Of a stretch of DNA of 64,000 nt, positions 1-11,984 are shown one piece after another. The position numbers and the translations under genes are program-made. The DNA lies in contig CM024169.1 in the NCBI GenBank assembly GCA_013433145.1, positions 13,710,817 to 13,774,816 on the forward strand, written 5' to 3'. Position 1 is the first letter of the stretch. Each line of letters opens with the position of its first letter. The notes under the pieces were generated by a model, which saw only the letters and a program-made list of their open reading frames with translations, was not told the origin of the DNA and made no database searches. The DNA comes from Ascaris suum. Taxonomy: Eukaryota > Nematoda > Chromadorea > Rhabditida > Ascarididae.

Positions 1-983
1 AGCAACGTATTTTAGAAAAAAAAAGATATTGGACGCGCGCCGAACAAAGCGCCACGATATATCATATCGGCACTACTGGCACTGTAAGCGCCCGCAGCTC
101 CTCTTTCGACTACTTTTATGAATTGGCTACCACAAAATAAAACAGTGGTAACGTGCAAATGTTGAGCGAACTGAGCGCTCATATGAATACAATAAGAAGA
201 CCCCTTTTTTTTCGCATTCGATTGGTGGTGAAACGCGATTCTAGTGGCGTAGGATCTAACTTAATCGATATGCAAATGCATGCAATTTGTAGCCATATCT
301 AAGTGTGTGCAACTGTAGTTTTCTTCGAAATTAGGGATCATCTTGCAAGTTGGTGTAGAGAGTAACTGTATAGCGCAGTTAGTAACCACAAAATTCGCAA
401 CAACATTTTTATTTTACAATAAAGGAAGCATAGAACATCCATCCGATAAAATAAATATGCAAAAAACAACACGGACGTCTGTAACCATAAATAAGTTACG
501 CAGTGATGCGTTTAAAACGCAACTGAAATTTCTGAAATGAAACTAAGTTACAGATAGATGAACGCCTTAGCACTAGACATGCGCATAGACATGAATGTAA
601 ATGAGCTGATAGGCATACTTTAAACGGCTAATTTTTTTAAAAAAAGTTTACATACACATCTGTTTTTCTCCTACAAAACTAGAGTGTAAAACGGAGACTA
701 TCATTTTGCATACATGGTATCTTTCCGGTCATTTTCCATGTAATTTCCTTTCATCTGCGTTTCGCGCATTTTTTTTTTGTTGAATGTGTAATTTGCTTCT
801 CAAATGTGTTTACATTGTATTGCTGATATTTTTTGACAATACCGTCTGCCTGTCACGGTGAATCGAAAATTTTTGGACGACGGATTCATACCATAGGTCA
901 AAAGCAATGAGTATAAACCCCAACGAATCTGAGGAAAAAACACGTAACGCGTTATACTAGAAATGTACAAGACTATATTGCAG
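1..983. other. Intron of the nuclear receptor gene (left edge)
   Basis: No reading frame here continues the receptor in either direction; the segment is A/T-rich with short poly-T and poly-A tracts. By inference it is the intron preceding the exon at 984, cut by the window edge. I see nothing else in it. Confidence 0.6.
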
Positions 984-1080
984 AAACTCGAGGGTTAAAG
1001 GACTTCGCGCATGTGGAAGAGCTGCAAGATCAGGCACAACAAATGCTTGCTCGTCATTCAATGGCCTCTGGTCCTACAAG
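984..1080 (+). CDS. Nuclear receptor (NR2E3/FAX-1-like), penultimate exon
   Basis: Part of the ligand-binding domain of a nuclear hormone receptor, a zinc-finger transcription factor of the nucleus. The exon follows acceptor tatattgcag and ends at donor AAG|GTTGGC, entering with two bases and leaving after two. It encodes ETRGLKDFAHVEELQDQAQQ followed by MLARHS. This closely follows the PNR/NR2E3 helix 8-9 segment ETRGLKDPEHVEALQDQ, as I remember it, and so points to subgroup NR2E, in C. elegans FAX-1. The next exon restores the frame exactly. Earlier exons, including the DNA-binding domain, lie left of the window. TLX-type NHR-67 is the main alternative, but ETRGLKD favours the PNR/FAX-1 side. 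Confidence 0.9.
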
Positions 1081-1805
1081 GTTGGCTGCCTCATCCACTT
1101 GTCTTATAGCACTTCCTGATATTATCATTGTGAGATAATTGTTTTGAAGCTTAAATGATCCTAGCTCAAATCTGACTAATGAGCAATAATTGATACAATC
1201 CATGACTCCTCATGTTTCTGGTCGTTTGTTATTCTTTGTCGACTAAAACGTGGTCAACAACAACGTTGACTAAGATGTCAAAATGTCAACAACAAAAGAC
1301 TTACATGACTTTAAGTAAGAAGACCATAGCTATAAAAATGACGACTAAAATAGTCACTCGAGAGGATATTATTCTTTTGCCACATAAAGATAATTGAAGG
1401 TGACAGATTATTTAACTATCTGTGGTCACGATTTAGCAAGCGAACGGTTGTTGCATCGAACTGCCACCATGAATATTTTCTACTCGACCGTCTACTTTAA
1501 ATCGTTATTTCTACATCCCCCAGGTGATAAAAAGGGCTCCACCGCTGTCAATTAATTTTTTTTCTACCCCCTTTGCATTTGCGATGTTGAGGGAGATGCT
1601 TGTTGGCAAAGAATCCCTAAATCTCAAACTTTCAAAAACATTTGAATGTATAGTTTGCCATAATCTGTTTTCAACAGTGGACTCATGTGAATTTTGAATT
1701 TTGTTGAAAGTCAGTGATCATGGTCACCTAGCGGAAATTTTTATGATACTAAATGCCTTCGAATTCCTTTGCTGGAAAACGTTTCCGAATCCTAATCATT
1801 TGCAG
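1081..1805. other. Intron between the last two receptor exons
   Basis: A 725-base intron with donor GTTGGC and acceptor TTGCAG. No reading frame within it resembles a domain, and I see no RNA gene. Confidence 0.75.
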
Positions 1806-1938
1806 ATTCGGTCGTCTATTGCTACTGCTGCCATTACTGCGAACGGTAGGGGCCGATAAGATCGAAAAGATGTTCTTCGAAGCGACTTTTGGCAATATGT
1901 CAATTGAAAAAATGATATGCAAAATGTATAAAGGATAG
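1806..1938 (+). CDS. Nuclear receptor (NR2E3/FAX-1-like), last exon with stop
   Basis: Final exon of the receptor, after acceptor atcatttgcag. One base completes the Arg codon split by the intron, then come FGRLLLLLPLLRTVGADKIE, KMFFEATFGN and a C-terminal MSIEKMICKMYKG before TAG. This is helix 10 to the AF-2 helix of NR2E receptors; the RFG-LLLLLP-LR signature and the near-terminal DMYK/DMFK-like end are typical of PNR and TLX. In this family the last helix is where coactivators or corepressors bind. The protein ends within one or two residues of the usual NR2E end, so the C-terminus looks intact. An aataaat motif near 2746 could be its polyadenylation signal. Confidence 0.93.
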
Positions 1939-4900
1939 CAGCATGGAGATGCATTTGTCCAGATGTGCCACCAAAGATGCATAAAGTTGAAGCTCTGAAC
2001 AGGTGCTAAATGACCACAATGTCTGCTATTGTCTTTATCAGTTGTATGAAGAATGACCACGCATAATCGGCGGATTCTTTCTGTGTGCAGTTTTTTGAAT
2101 GTCCATTGTGCACAGCTGTTTTGTAGCAAATATTCTGCAGGAAGAGATGCATCTGTTTATTTGGCTAGTGAAAGAACGCTAGATCCGATGCAGTTCAGTT
2201 ACGAAATACAAGTACTTCGAGGCTTCATTCAAACAAATGAACCCATTTACAGTGATCATATCCTCGTCGTACGCTTGTTCCATATTTATTCATCATGGAA
2301 ACCTCGTTTTTTTGCATCAGTTACAAGCTGAGCATTTCATTTATCATTTTCCATTTAGTTGAGTTCATTCCACTGGGAAGCTGAAGCTCAAAAGCCTCCA
2401 ACGGTGCGTGCACACACCTCTGCAAGTGATACAATGCCGAGAGGAGGACCCGACGACATCAGGAATTCTGCAAAAACCTTTGGGAGAGAAAGGATTTCAG
2501 GAATCCAGTGTCATAAACAGCAACATTCTACTCAGTTACCTTTGCCACTCAATGTGACTGCATCCGATGACATTACGAACTCTCCGAAGCCATAGGCATG
2601 GGATTGTGGAGATCTTCAGCGAGAGTCACAGCGGATCATCGCTCTCCTCAGAGCCAAGATTTAAACAGTCACTGAGGGCAAAAAGTGTTCATTTTGCTAA
2701 ATCATGACGCCATGAACGTATCCAAGGAAATATTTATGCGTTGCACTTAATAAATAGCAGGTCGCTGCATTCTTCCAATGAGAAAAACTTCAAATTCGAA
2801 AATTGAAAACTTACAAAGAGCAGAATAGACTGAGTTCGCTAAGAAACGGGATTTAAGGAAGCAAAGGGAACCTTCATAAAACGTTCCTCGCTTCATCACA
2901 TCTTACACCTGCCTGTTCCCTGGGACAAGCAGGTGGAATGAGGTAGTTCGCCGCTGATGAAATAGCCTACTATTGCCCAGTTGGATTTATATCTGTGCCA
3001 TTAGTTAATAGCCCCTCACATCCATAGCACTCTTATGACTTTTAAAAGCTTCAATGTTAAGTACAAAAATGTTAAGAAATGAACTTAAAGCATGGCGAAT
3101 AAAAAATGGGACTTTGTCGCAACAACACAGAAATTTACTGGCTAGCTCGACCAAATCTGGTCCTCTGAATACTCATCAATCCAGCACATTTGTGGGCAAT
3201 CGGGCTGCTCTGCCGAGCACGGCGAACTGGCGTCCAGTTGTCGTTGTCTTCTCTAATTCCTTTCCCTCCATGCGTTCTCTACCTACAATCCGCATCGTGG
3301 CAGGAGTGCAGCCACTCGGAATAGCTTGACTTGCTGAAAAAGGAATCCTCGTTGTGGAATCTTGACAAGCATATGCACGAACAAAACAACCTCTAAATAA
3401 ATGAAAATTTCTGAACGAAAGTTTATGACTCCAAAAAAAAGCTAAACGAATGATGTACAAACACCTTTCAATGTGAAAATCTCAGCGACCAACTCTTACT
3501 ATAAACAAAACTGCCCGAAGGCGCAATGCAGTAAATACAACGCACCACTTTTAGCGCCATATCCCGGATACATTCTATCACTACGAACGACTTTTTTAAT
3601 TAAGGAGCATTTTTGCACAACTACTTCATCAAACCTTGATGTATAAGTTCACAACTTACCTTGATCTATATCTTACCTCGCACGGTTGGGTCGAATCTTC
3701 CGACAATGTAAGACGGCTAATACGAGATATATCGGGATCGGATTCGCATTCAGGTACGGCGAATATGAAAGATTTTTAGAAATGAAATAACCGTAACCTG
3801 TTGATGACAGCGCACAAAGATTGCTCTACCTTTCTGCTGCGAACATCAACCCAATCTGCCTGGCAACAAGCAGTTAACACTATCTGCTTCCTCCAGTGTT
3901 GAAAAGCAGGCATGCCTAACACTCCACACGATAAAATCCATCAGAATCTTTGCACACTTCACCAGTTCTTCCTTCCGAAACGCGTTTAAAATTTTTTGAT
4001 TCAAATGTTTTCAGCTATTCATATGGTGCTAGTCGAAGGCCTTCTTTTATATGGCCAGTATCTAGGCTCAAAGCTGTCAAACAAGATGTTCCCAAATCCC
4101 ATGACGGCATGCTCTGGAGCTCCCTCATCGCAAATGACCATTTACGGAGCCACCGAACACCTATCTTCAGATCGTTAAGGTCCACAACTTTAATTTTCGA
4201 AAAGCGCATTTTTAGAGCCATAAATTTCAAAACATTTTTATTCAAGATGAGTAGAGCTCCTTTATTCAAGCAAAAAATCAACCTCGAGCTCCTGACCGAT
4301 GGCATTTGATTCTGACTACAGACATTTTAATTAGCACATGACACCAAACAGTTTCAATGCGTAAATGTGCCCAATATAAACGCCTCAATGATTCAAGACA
4401 AATATTGAGTGGAAATCTGGAAAATTGAGAAAAAGCTGAATAAAGCAAAACTTTAAGATGTGCATGTTTTACCAACAGAAATTAACCTTTGCCTACTCCT
4501 TATGGAAATATACAACCTTGCGATAAGACCTTCCAAGACTAGTATACACCTTTCTAGCCATATTGAAAGGCGAAATTTCAACATTCACATTCACAAATTT
4601 CCTTTTCCCTCCTTCTCTACATGCACTCTTATTGCTTTCGACCCAAAGAGAAGCGATTTTTGTCGACATCCAGGTTAATATGTTGCACCACTTCCACAGT
4701 CCACATTGATGTGCACCTTCCTAGCGTCAATCAATCAGCAAGCATATCTTTCACCATTCTCTCAATGCAAGTATTATGTGCAAGGCGTAAAACGGCCGTT
4801 TATAGGAGCATGTGCTACGATAAAGAAATTAGAAAATCAACTATGTACTACCGATATTAACGAGCTGCTGTCGAATGCATAAAAACAAATGTGAATAAGA

Positions 4901-7002
4901 TGCGACATTCCTCGACAAATTACAATTAAAAACATATCCCTTTAAAGAGAAATCAAAAATGAAAAACGTATATAATCGCAAAGCAGTATACTTTTCTTCA
5001 AAAACAATACCTTCAATGAAGCAACCACAAACAAAAAAAAAAAAAAACCAGCCGAATCTTTCCATATAATTTGAGCAACATCTACTGGAACTGATTAACA
5101 TAACAGAGAAGAATATTCGATAACCTATGAAAAAACTCGACTGCTCGTTTCCAAAAATCACAACTTCCTGAGAAGGAAGAACTCACTGGCATTTATTTTT
5201 TCCTAATTCCTATCCACGTACAAATAAAGGTAATACAAAACAGCTCCAGACAAACAAATTACCCTTGAAATTTTGTGACGGGGTGACTCTTATCGAAATA
5301 AGAGTTAATTCTTCTTTCATAAGTTTAAAAATGAAATGTGATCGAGGCCGCATACTTATATTAGAGAAAAAAGACAACCCATAATTCCATAATTTTAGTT
5401 CTTATAAATCTCTTGCAGATTTGATTTCTGTTTTGATCTAAATAACATGGAAATATTGAAAACATTTCAAAATATGAAGGCAATATAGCTGAATATATTC
5501 TGAGAACTGTGAATGATTCATGAAGATCAGCGAAGATTGTGAAGATTCATACAGTAAACCGGAAGTTATGTCGAATGAAAGGGAAACGCCTCTAAATTCT
5601 AATTTCAGATTCTAATTTGCTTGTTTTCAATCCGTGAAGGTAATATTGCGATCGAACGAAACACTAAGAAAGCGCTTTGAAACATGTGGCGGTGAAAGGA
5701 ATGAGAAAAACCGACGACCAATTCGTTAAAAATGAATGCCTACCTCAATGAATTTTTTTTTTGAGAGAGAGAGAGAAAAAACGCATACAGGATGTTCCTC
5801 GAACTAGAATTGAGCTAACTGTAGCAACCTCTAAGCAATTCTTTAAAAAAACATTCTAATGGAAAAGTAGACATTTTCTAGCGATAAAAACTAGCATCCA
5901 GCAACGTGGCGCGTTATCATAAAAGCATACATTTTAGAGGTAGACAGCTAACAAGCAAAATGACGTTATACATTACAACGACCTTTAAGATTCAAACACC
6001 ATCAATCAACCACCCCACAATATACTTCAAAAGAAGAAGGCAGCAGAGCTAAGTTGCAACGTTATCTCTTGGCTGAAACAACGAGTGCAGCATTTTCCAG
6101 AAATTTAGATCGTGAAAAGGCGCGCTACGTGTTGACTAGCCGCATTTCACTGATGGATAACGCCACAGAAAAAAAAAAAAGATGAAAACTTTTCAATGAG
6201 AATAATTTAAAATGGGATGGTTCTGTAGAATTTCCAGTAAATACTACGAGTAATGTATCAATCGGCATTCAGCATTTTAAAAAAGTAGAAAAAAAGATAT
6301 AATGGAATGTAAAGCATAAAGGCAACTAATCATCAAGAGCATCTCAACCACCCAGTAATCGATACAATTGCAATAGCCGTATTTTATATGGAATGAACAT
6401 TAGAAAATATGTCAAAAACATCGCAATAGCAAAGAATCTACTACTTAAATCAACTCTAACCAAGCAGTTTTTCTTGTCAGCCACCGAATTAGTATACGCT
6501 TCATTGCTTTCATAATTTACAAGATCCCCTTTATCGCGTTTCGCATTTGAAGTCTTCATTAACGCAATATTAGCTCTACAATTACACCACGCCACTAGCA
6601 ACAGTACCCGATGTGCAATATATTTTCATCCAACATTTTACACCCTTTGAACGAATACTCCACTAAATTAGCTGCAGCCTTTTAAGACCCCTTCTTTGAG
6701 AAGATCATCAACAATTCATGAAATTTCCTCACCTGGTCTAATTTAATCCACTTAAAATATCAACGACTCTCAGCTGCAACAACCAACTACTTCAGACGAG
6801 AAGAGACTTAAAAGATTTTGTATACCCCTAAGAACAATACAACAGCAAAGTGCTAAAAATTTCGAAACATTCCATAAAGGCACGACATACGGCTGATTAT
6901 AATGAAAGTTCATATCGCAGATTTGATCTTAACATATGCATAGAAACAATAATATAACATCCATACAAATACAAAGGTTTCATGAACTCTTCTAAGGAAT
7001 AC
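1939..7002. other. Receptor 3' UTR and intergenic stretch between convergent genes
   Basis: About 5 kb with no exon I can support. The receptor 3' UTR presumably ends near the aataaat at 2746. Open frames such as the 126-codon one on the - strand at 1749-2129 overlap the receptor exon antisense and look like chance. A weak - strand candidate, WCNCRANIALMKTSNAKRDK at about 6520-6590, has splice-like flanks but no phase match to its neighbours. A short (GA)n run lies near 5763-5777. Confidence 0.5.
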
Positions 7003-7149
7003 CTTCGAACGCATCATGCGTTGGCGTTGACGTTGACGAATGTCAAGGAGGGCGGTCGTTTCGACTGACCATTCTCCCCTTGCCAACATAGAACTCGACC
7101 TGATGCCAGACATACGAAAAGCCTCGTGCACCTCGACGCAAAACTCATG
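7003..7149 (-). CDS. Orphan exon downstream of LYST, function unknown
   Basis: Exactly 49 codons between a good acceptor (gaactatttcag) and donor AAG|GTATTC, both phase 0. The product begins HEFCVEVHEAFRMSG and contains ARGEWSVETTALLDI followed by the basic RQRQRQRMMRSK. I do not recognise a domain. It joins in phase to the candidate exon at 7282-7338. Either it belongs to a separate - strand gene or to an extended 3' end of the LYST-like gene. If the donor is skipped, the frame stays open to a TGA near 6910. Confidence 0.45.
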
Positions 7150-7281
7150 CTGAAATAGTTCGAAGAATTTCCCAATATCGAACAAAATAACCAATATCGC
7201 CATCAACACATTCGCGATCATTTGCTATTTTTCAGTCCGTCGAAGCATAGAGCAAATCTCAAACAACAATCCAAAATACAC

Positions 7282-7338
7282 CAGGAGGATAAACTTTGAA
7301 GGTTCACAGTGCCGTTTTAACGACAATATGAGCCACAG
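7282..7338 (-). CDS. Orphan small exon downstream of LYST
   Basis: Nineteen codons (LWLILSLKRHCEPSKFILL) between acceptor gacgtggcag and donor CTG|GTGTAT, phase 0 on both sides, so it connects without a shift to the exon at 7003-7149. No domain is recognised. A phase-0 donor CGT|GTATCA inside the putative LYST last exon would also splice to it, so it may be part of LYST. It is too short to prove coding on its own. Confidence 0.35.
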
Positions 7339-7943
7339 CTGCCACGTCCCAACAACCATTATGAACAAATGAAGGTCTCGCAAAATGTTTAAAGCAAATT
7401 TATGCTGTTGTAATAACAACTCAATGCTAATACTAAAATCAGAATATGCAAATTAGTTCCAACACTTTAACACCTCATAAGCAATGCAGCCCTGAAAAAA
7501 CTCTATTCGGACCCCGAATGCTAACGGTAATCGAGACTATTATACAGCACAACATATCTCGCTGTAGAAGAGCATTTTTCATGCAACCTAAACGGATAAA
7601 CTATTGTGCTTGAAATTTGGCAGCGTTTGTTTGCATACAGAAAATTGCTTCTTGAACTTTTACTTAGAATTACAATCGAAAGTTCTTTTCAGTAGTGAAA
7701 GTTACTTCCAGCTAGCAGCTTTGTAACTACGCTCTTTCCGTTATTTACTGCGCAAGATTAAAATTAATTGTCGAATGAATAAGCCGATCCTGCAGTGATT
7801 TTTCGTAATGGTTACTTAAATCTTGTGTGAAGTTAAAAAGTAAATCTAAGTCGGTAGCTATAGACTTGCGTCTCTTTATGCCTCTTCCTTAGTAACCAAA
7901 GCTTATGATCAGGCAGTAACTTAATAAGAGTATTTCGCCTACT
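7339..7943. other. Possible LYST 3' UTR or intron
   Basis: No supported gene. If LYST ends at 7944 this should contain its 3' UTR on the - strand, but I find no AATAAA on that strand here (no tttatt on the + strand), which weakens that end point. Confidence 0.4.
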
Positions 7944-8088
7944 TCATTTCCGAACTGTTCTACCTAATACTACACGATTACATTTTGATACACGCTGACG
8001 ACGTTCAGCTACAGTACGCAATCGAAAACGAGAATGAGCGAGAAGATCGATCAAACAAAGTGATACGAAACTGATAGCAGAAAGCGTG
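7944..8088 (-). CDS. lyst: LYST-like, putative last exon
   Basis: After a strong acceptor (gaatttttgcag) the first base completes the codon split by the previous exon, then TLSAISFVSLCLIDLLAHSR runs on to a TGA at 7946-7944. EPVVS-TLSAISF would sit where human LYST has KPIIS-LTFS, but the typical last WD40 strand (SDGTVIAW) is not visible. An internal donor CGT|GTATCA at 7991 could instead lead to the exons at 7282 and 7003. Real coding is likely; being the terminal exon is uncertain. Confidence 0.5.
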
Positions 8089-9223
8089 CTGCAAAAATTC
8101 ATGGGGTTGAGTATGAAAAAATTGTTATAAGGTGTATACTGGGAACCTCCCAAAAGATCTGGAAGCATTGGCTTCCTCTCCTCCCCTTCCTCTTCCCTCC
8201 AAAAAATAATGCTTCGTTGAGCAACAATCCCAAATAAAAGTGCAACGCGCAACACAAACCCCAAGAGTGATTCCCGATCTGAAGCTTCATTCTACGTGCA
8301 CTTATAATATAAAGCACACTGCTAGTCGGCTATCGGGGTTACTCATTCATCTGTTCTTTAAAGAACGGGAAATGTATAACATACGATATCGGAAGCGCTA
8401 CTCAACTTTTGCTCACTCCTTTAATTAAAAAGCACAAATGAATACTGGTCACATTCACAGCGTTCACCTGATATTAGGAATGAAATGAAGGCTGGAAACG
8501 AAAAGACGCAGCAATTTCAATGAGCTAGTAGAGGATGAACTCTTACAAGAATCTTCAGTTCCCTAGTTAGCCTATAATCTTCATTCAGTTAATTTTCGAT
8601 GAAGCTGCAATTAGATCAGCAAAAACGAATTCCCAAAAATTTTCACAACGGAACTGGTCAACAGCCAATTTAATGAATGACCTTCTCATAGAGCACTAAA
8701 AATGCAAATGATGCAATTGCGCTGATGAAATGTGTCAATGGCTCCTGTGATTATTTCAATATGTGGAAGTATAGCTACTTGCATACTAATTAATTCAAAA
8801 AAATATGCGAAATAATGGGTGGCAAATAAGTCTAAGGTATCCTTATAAAACCAGTAAATTTGAAAGTAACTGAAAAAGGGGCAAAAATTTTAGACCGTCG
8901 TCTTAATGCAAAAGTTGTTGCTGTAGACGGTTGTTCCTTGGCTTAACGTAGTAACTAAAGAGCAGGAGATGCCATCGCAATGCAAGTACATTTTGGAATA
9001 TTTTAATAAAGATCAAAAGTATAAAAGCCGAAGACACCATTTGTGATGCACCGCCGGATACCGCTTACGTATTTCTATCATTATGCAGTAAGCTATGAAG
9101 AAAGTATACTATCACATAGCTATTAACTGAATCGGAGGTAGCAACAGTATATCGCAATAAGGGACGACTCTCACCTATACTACCTGTGGGATATCATAAG
9201 AAAAAGTTGGAAGGCGCAATTAC

Positions 9224-9295
9224 CTGACAACTGGCTCGAGACAGCTGTAGTTGAAAATATCTCGGACAGGATTCAGCGTCCACATATCTAGCAAC
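9224..9295 (-). CDS. lyst: LYST-like WD40 exon (LLDMWTLNPVRDI)
   Basis: Follows acceptor gttttttttag. Encodes RLLDMWTLNPVRDIFNYSCL then EPVV, against human LYST RLWSTWDLKPVREI...KPII. The first base completes Arg from the GC-donor exon upstream. Donor CAG|GTAATT leaves after two bases. Confidence 0.9.
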
Positions 9296-9913
9296 CTAAA
9301 AAACACGAGTGAACCAATTCTAAGCTGTGCTAAAATTACTTCGAGTAAACACATCTCCAACCAATCATTAAAAGTTTCAAAACCGCAGCATAATACATGT
9401 GCAGCGGTAAACGATAACCTATACAGCTGCGACAAACGAAGCAAATGCATTGCAGAAGGAGCTCCTACTACGGATTTCATAGTTCAGCGATGCAATGGAG
9501 TGGCTTTTGGCTTCTTTACTAACTTATCGGTTCATTACTGTAATACAAACTGCAATAAGTGATATTCCAATACTGTAATATCTGCGCTTCTTTATCCGCT
9601 TACTGTAATAACTGCAGCGGTAAGAATTTTGTTCGCTGCCGTAAGCTATTTCTCTGAGTAGTCATAATGAGACAAAAAGTGTGACGGAACAATTGGAAGA
9701 GCACAGAACCTCCCCTTAATTATAAGCGACTTCTCTAGAAATAATTGCTATGGAAAAGTATTCACGATCCATCATTTTGAATCAACAATTCCTACCCAAA
9801 CAAATTACTAGGCAACGATTCGACTGTTGAAGGATAACCGGTAAAACAGCACTCTAGATCTAGACTTTATACGAATTAAGCACTGTAGCAACTCTTAAGA
9901 TCCAATAACTTGC

Positions 9914-10067
9914 CTGACAATTCCATTTTGCATGCCCAAAGCGAGACAATTAACAGCTGTCCCCTCAGGAAGTGACGTCATTCCCAAAGCAGTTACTGTA
10001 ATGTCGGTCTCCAAGCGACCAACCAGGTCACCATTTACAGTATAAAGACAGACGCGGCTGCCATATC
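9914..10067 (-). CDS. lyst: LYST-like WD40 exon (CLYTVNGDLVGRLE) with GC donor
   Basis: Acceptor aatctttgcag. YGSRVCLYTVNGDLVGRLE matches LYST SDLRLWTVNGDLVGHVH, and GMQNGIVR matches GLENGIVR. The 154 bases end at CAG|GCAAGT. No GT lies at the required place, and the joined codon (AG+G, Arg) reproduces the human IVRL. The 5' splice site is therefore GC. Confidence 0.93.
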
Positions 10068-10235
10068 CTGCAAAGATTGAATTAAATAGATAGTTTTATC
10101 AATGAGTTAAGTTCACCTGAAATCTGGAATAAACAGTGCTGCCCTTCTCGTAAAAAGAATCACAGAGAAATTTACTAAAATCAAATCAGTGACCGTAAAT
10201 GAGATAGACATCCAAACATCGAAAACAAGACCAAC

Positions 10236-10473
10236 CAGACTGGAAGACAACTGCGATATCGCATGTAATGGTGCTAATGCACGTCAGTTTGGCAGCGTCT
10301 GATCCAGAAGTGACAAGGGTACGCACAAATGATAGGCGATTCGTATCCCAGACACACACTTTACCCTCTGAACAACCGCTCACCGCAACCGCATACTCAC
10401 TGCACACTGAGATCGTACATAACGCATTATCATGCCCATAGAGTGTCGTCTCGAATTTGCATTGCTGTAATCC
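10236..10473 (-). CDS. lyst: LYST-like WD40 exon (VCVWDTNRLSFVRTL)
   Basis: Encodes LYGHDNALCTISVCSEYAV and KVCVWDTNRLSFVRTL, against LYST LYGHTEEITSLFVCKPYSI and TCIIWDLNRLCYVQSL. Acceptor gcgtgttcag, phase 0 start; donor CTG|GTTGGT leaves one base. Gly is completed by the next exon. Typical WD40 blade with GH and WD dipeptides. Confidence 0.95.
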
Positions 10474-10945
10474 CTGAACACGCTATCTCTATTATTTGCT
10501 TCGGTGTTCGCCCTTGGAATATGCACTCTTTTCTTTAAAAAAAGTCGTAAAAACTTTGCCAGGCAAAGTTAGGCCGTTTAAGAGGGGTAAATGTAGATAT
10601 AAAACTACTTGACAAGTTATAATAAGCTTTGAAATAATGCGCTGGATGTGTTTTTGCATAACAGTTTTACTTCATTTAATGGAACGAGCAATATCTGCCA
10701 CATGGAGGCGTGATGCCCGCACACATATACACATAAAAGCACTTTTACCTAGCGCATCGAAACTCTTGCATTTATAGGGGAACTGAATGACTGGTAATGT
10801 ACAAGAAAGGTTCCATCGAAGTAACCGATCCTATCGTCACATGAAAACAGCAGCAGCAAATGACTATAACTAACGACATCTCATGTCTCAAAAGTACAGG
10901 AGGACGCCGTAATCGGTACAAAGAATGGAACGAGAAATAATTTAC

Positions 10946-11041
10946 CTGAGAGGTGAACGAAATACGATAGACACGCAGAACAGCTGACGAAAGAGCCAAA
11001 AAAAGCAGCCCATTTGATGGCGAATAGGCGATCGCACTAAC
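10946..11041 (-). CDS. lyst: LYST-like WD40 exon (VSAIAYSPSNGLLFLA)
   Basis: Thirty-two codons, phase 0 at both ends, donor CAG|GTAAAT and acceptor gttatag. VSAIAYSPSNGLLFLALSSA is a WD40 blade aligning with LYST [20 protein letters not shown]. Confidence 0.85.
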
Positions 11042-11843
11042 CTATAACCTATAAAACTTCACTCTTCCTACGACCACTGCACAATACGGCAAGTTTATCT
11101 AGTTGGACGAATAATGGAAATCAGCTCGGTGTTATTAAAGGATCTAATAATGCGAAACATTGTGGAGCACGAAGCGAGCGCTTCTAAAAGGAAATTCTTA
11201 TAAAAAATAATTTAAAAAGTAGAAAACGCAGCCAGGAAAACTGGGACAACGTGAGTGAAAAGCAGTGTCTACTAAGGAAAGAAGCGATCTGTTTTGGCTA
11301 TTTATGACATCAACGGTCATTGCGTATTGGCAACAATAATCAACTCCCCTTTACTCACTCATAATCACATGAGTTCGGTTATTATTCAACCAACAAATGC
11401 CCATAAGAATAAACACAACTCCTCAACATAACTAAACTCTGAATGCAACGCGTGATTGATAAGCTCCTTATAAAAAACGTTTCCGGATACTTTTGTATAC
11501 CTGGAGCGGAGAGGAAGATATTCGTTGCACTAAATTAAGACAATGAATACTGTAAAAAGACGGCCAGGAGTGACTTCTTAAAGAATAAGCACTCCAAAGG
11601 ACTTCAGTTGTTACACACCCCATGATGGGAGCCTTTGAGCCACGAGCAACATGCGTGACGGGAGCAACGCGCAGACAAAATGCATCTCGCTGGAAATCGT
11701 CCTACGGCCGATGGCAATAGAAAGGGGGAACGGCGAACTACCTAGAAGCTCGACAAGTGGTCTACTATAATTTCGACGCGCACTCTAAAATTATATCGAA
11801 ATGTTTCGAGAAAAATCAATTCAAAAAAAAACAAGGAACGAAC

Positions 11844-11984
11844 CGAAAACGATTGTAGATCGATTAGATTGGTCCAAAATAAAGAAGAAGTACCAAGAGG
11901 ACGAAAACGTAGCACAGTGTCGGTAAAACGCCAAGAAAGCAATGCGGCACATTCCATTTCTCGTGATCGGAAACCCACTTTGTA
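11844..11984 (-). CDS. lyst: LYST-like WD40 exon (CAALLSWRFTDTVLRFRP)
   Basis: Acceptor ttggttttag, phase 0; REMECAALLSWRFTDTVLRF matches LYST [20 protein letters not shown]. The 3' end is placed at TCG|GTTCGT because phase 0 is needed and the preceding exon uses the same unusual GTTCGT donor; this donor is the weaker part of the call. Confidence 0.82.

Noticed and set aside
1749..2129. 126-codon - strand frame at the left end
   Set aside because: Antisense to the last receptor exon, which is clearly coding on the + strand.
10552..10570. Palindrome aactttgcc-a-ggcaaagtt
   Set aside because: Perfect but only 9-bp arms, in an intron, with no repeat flanks; expected occasionally by chance.
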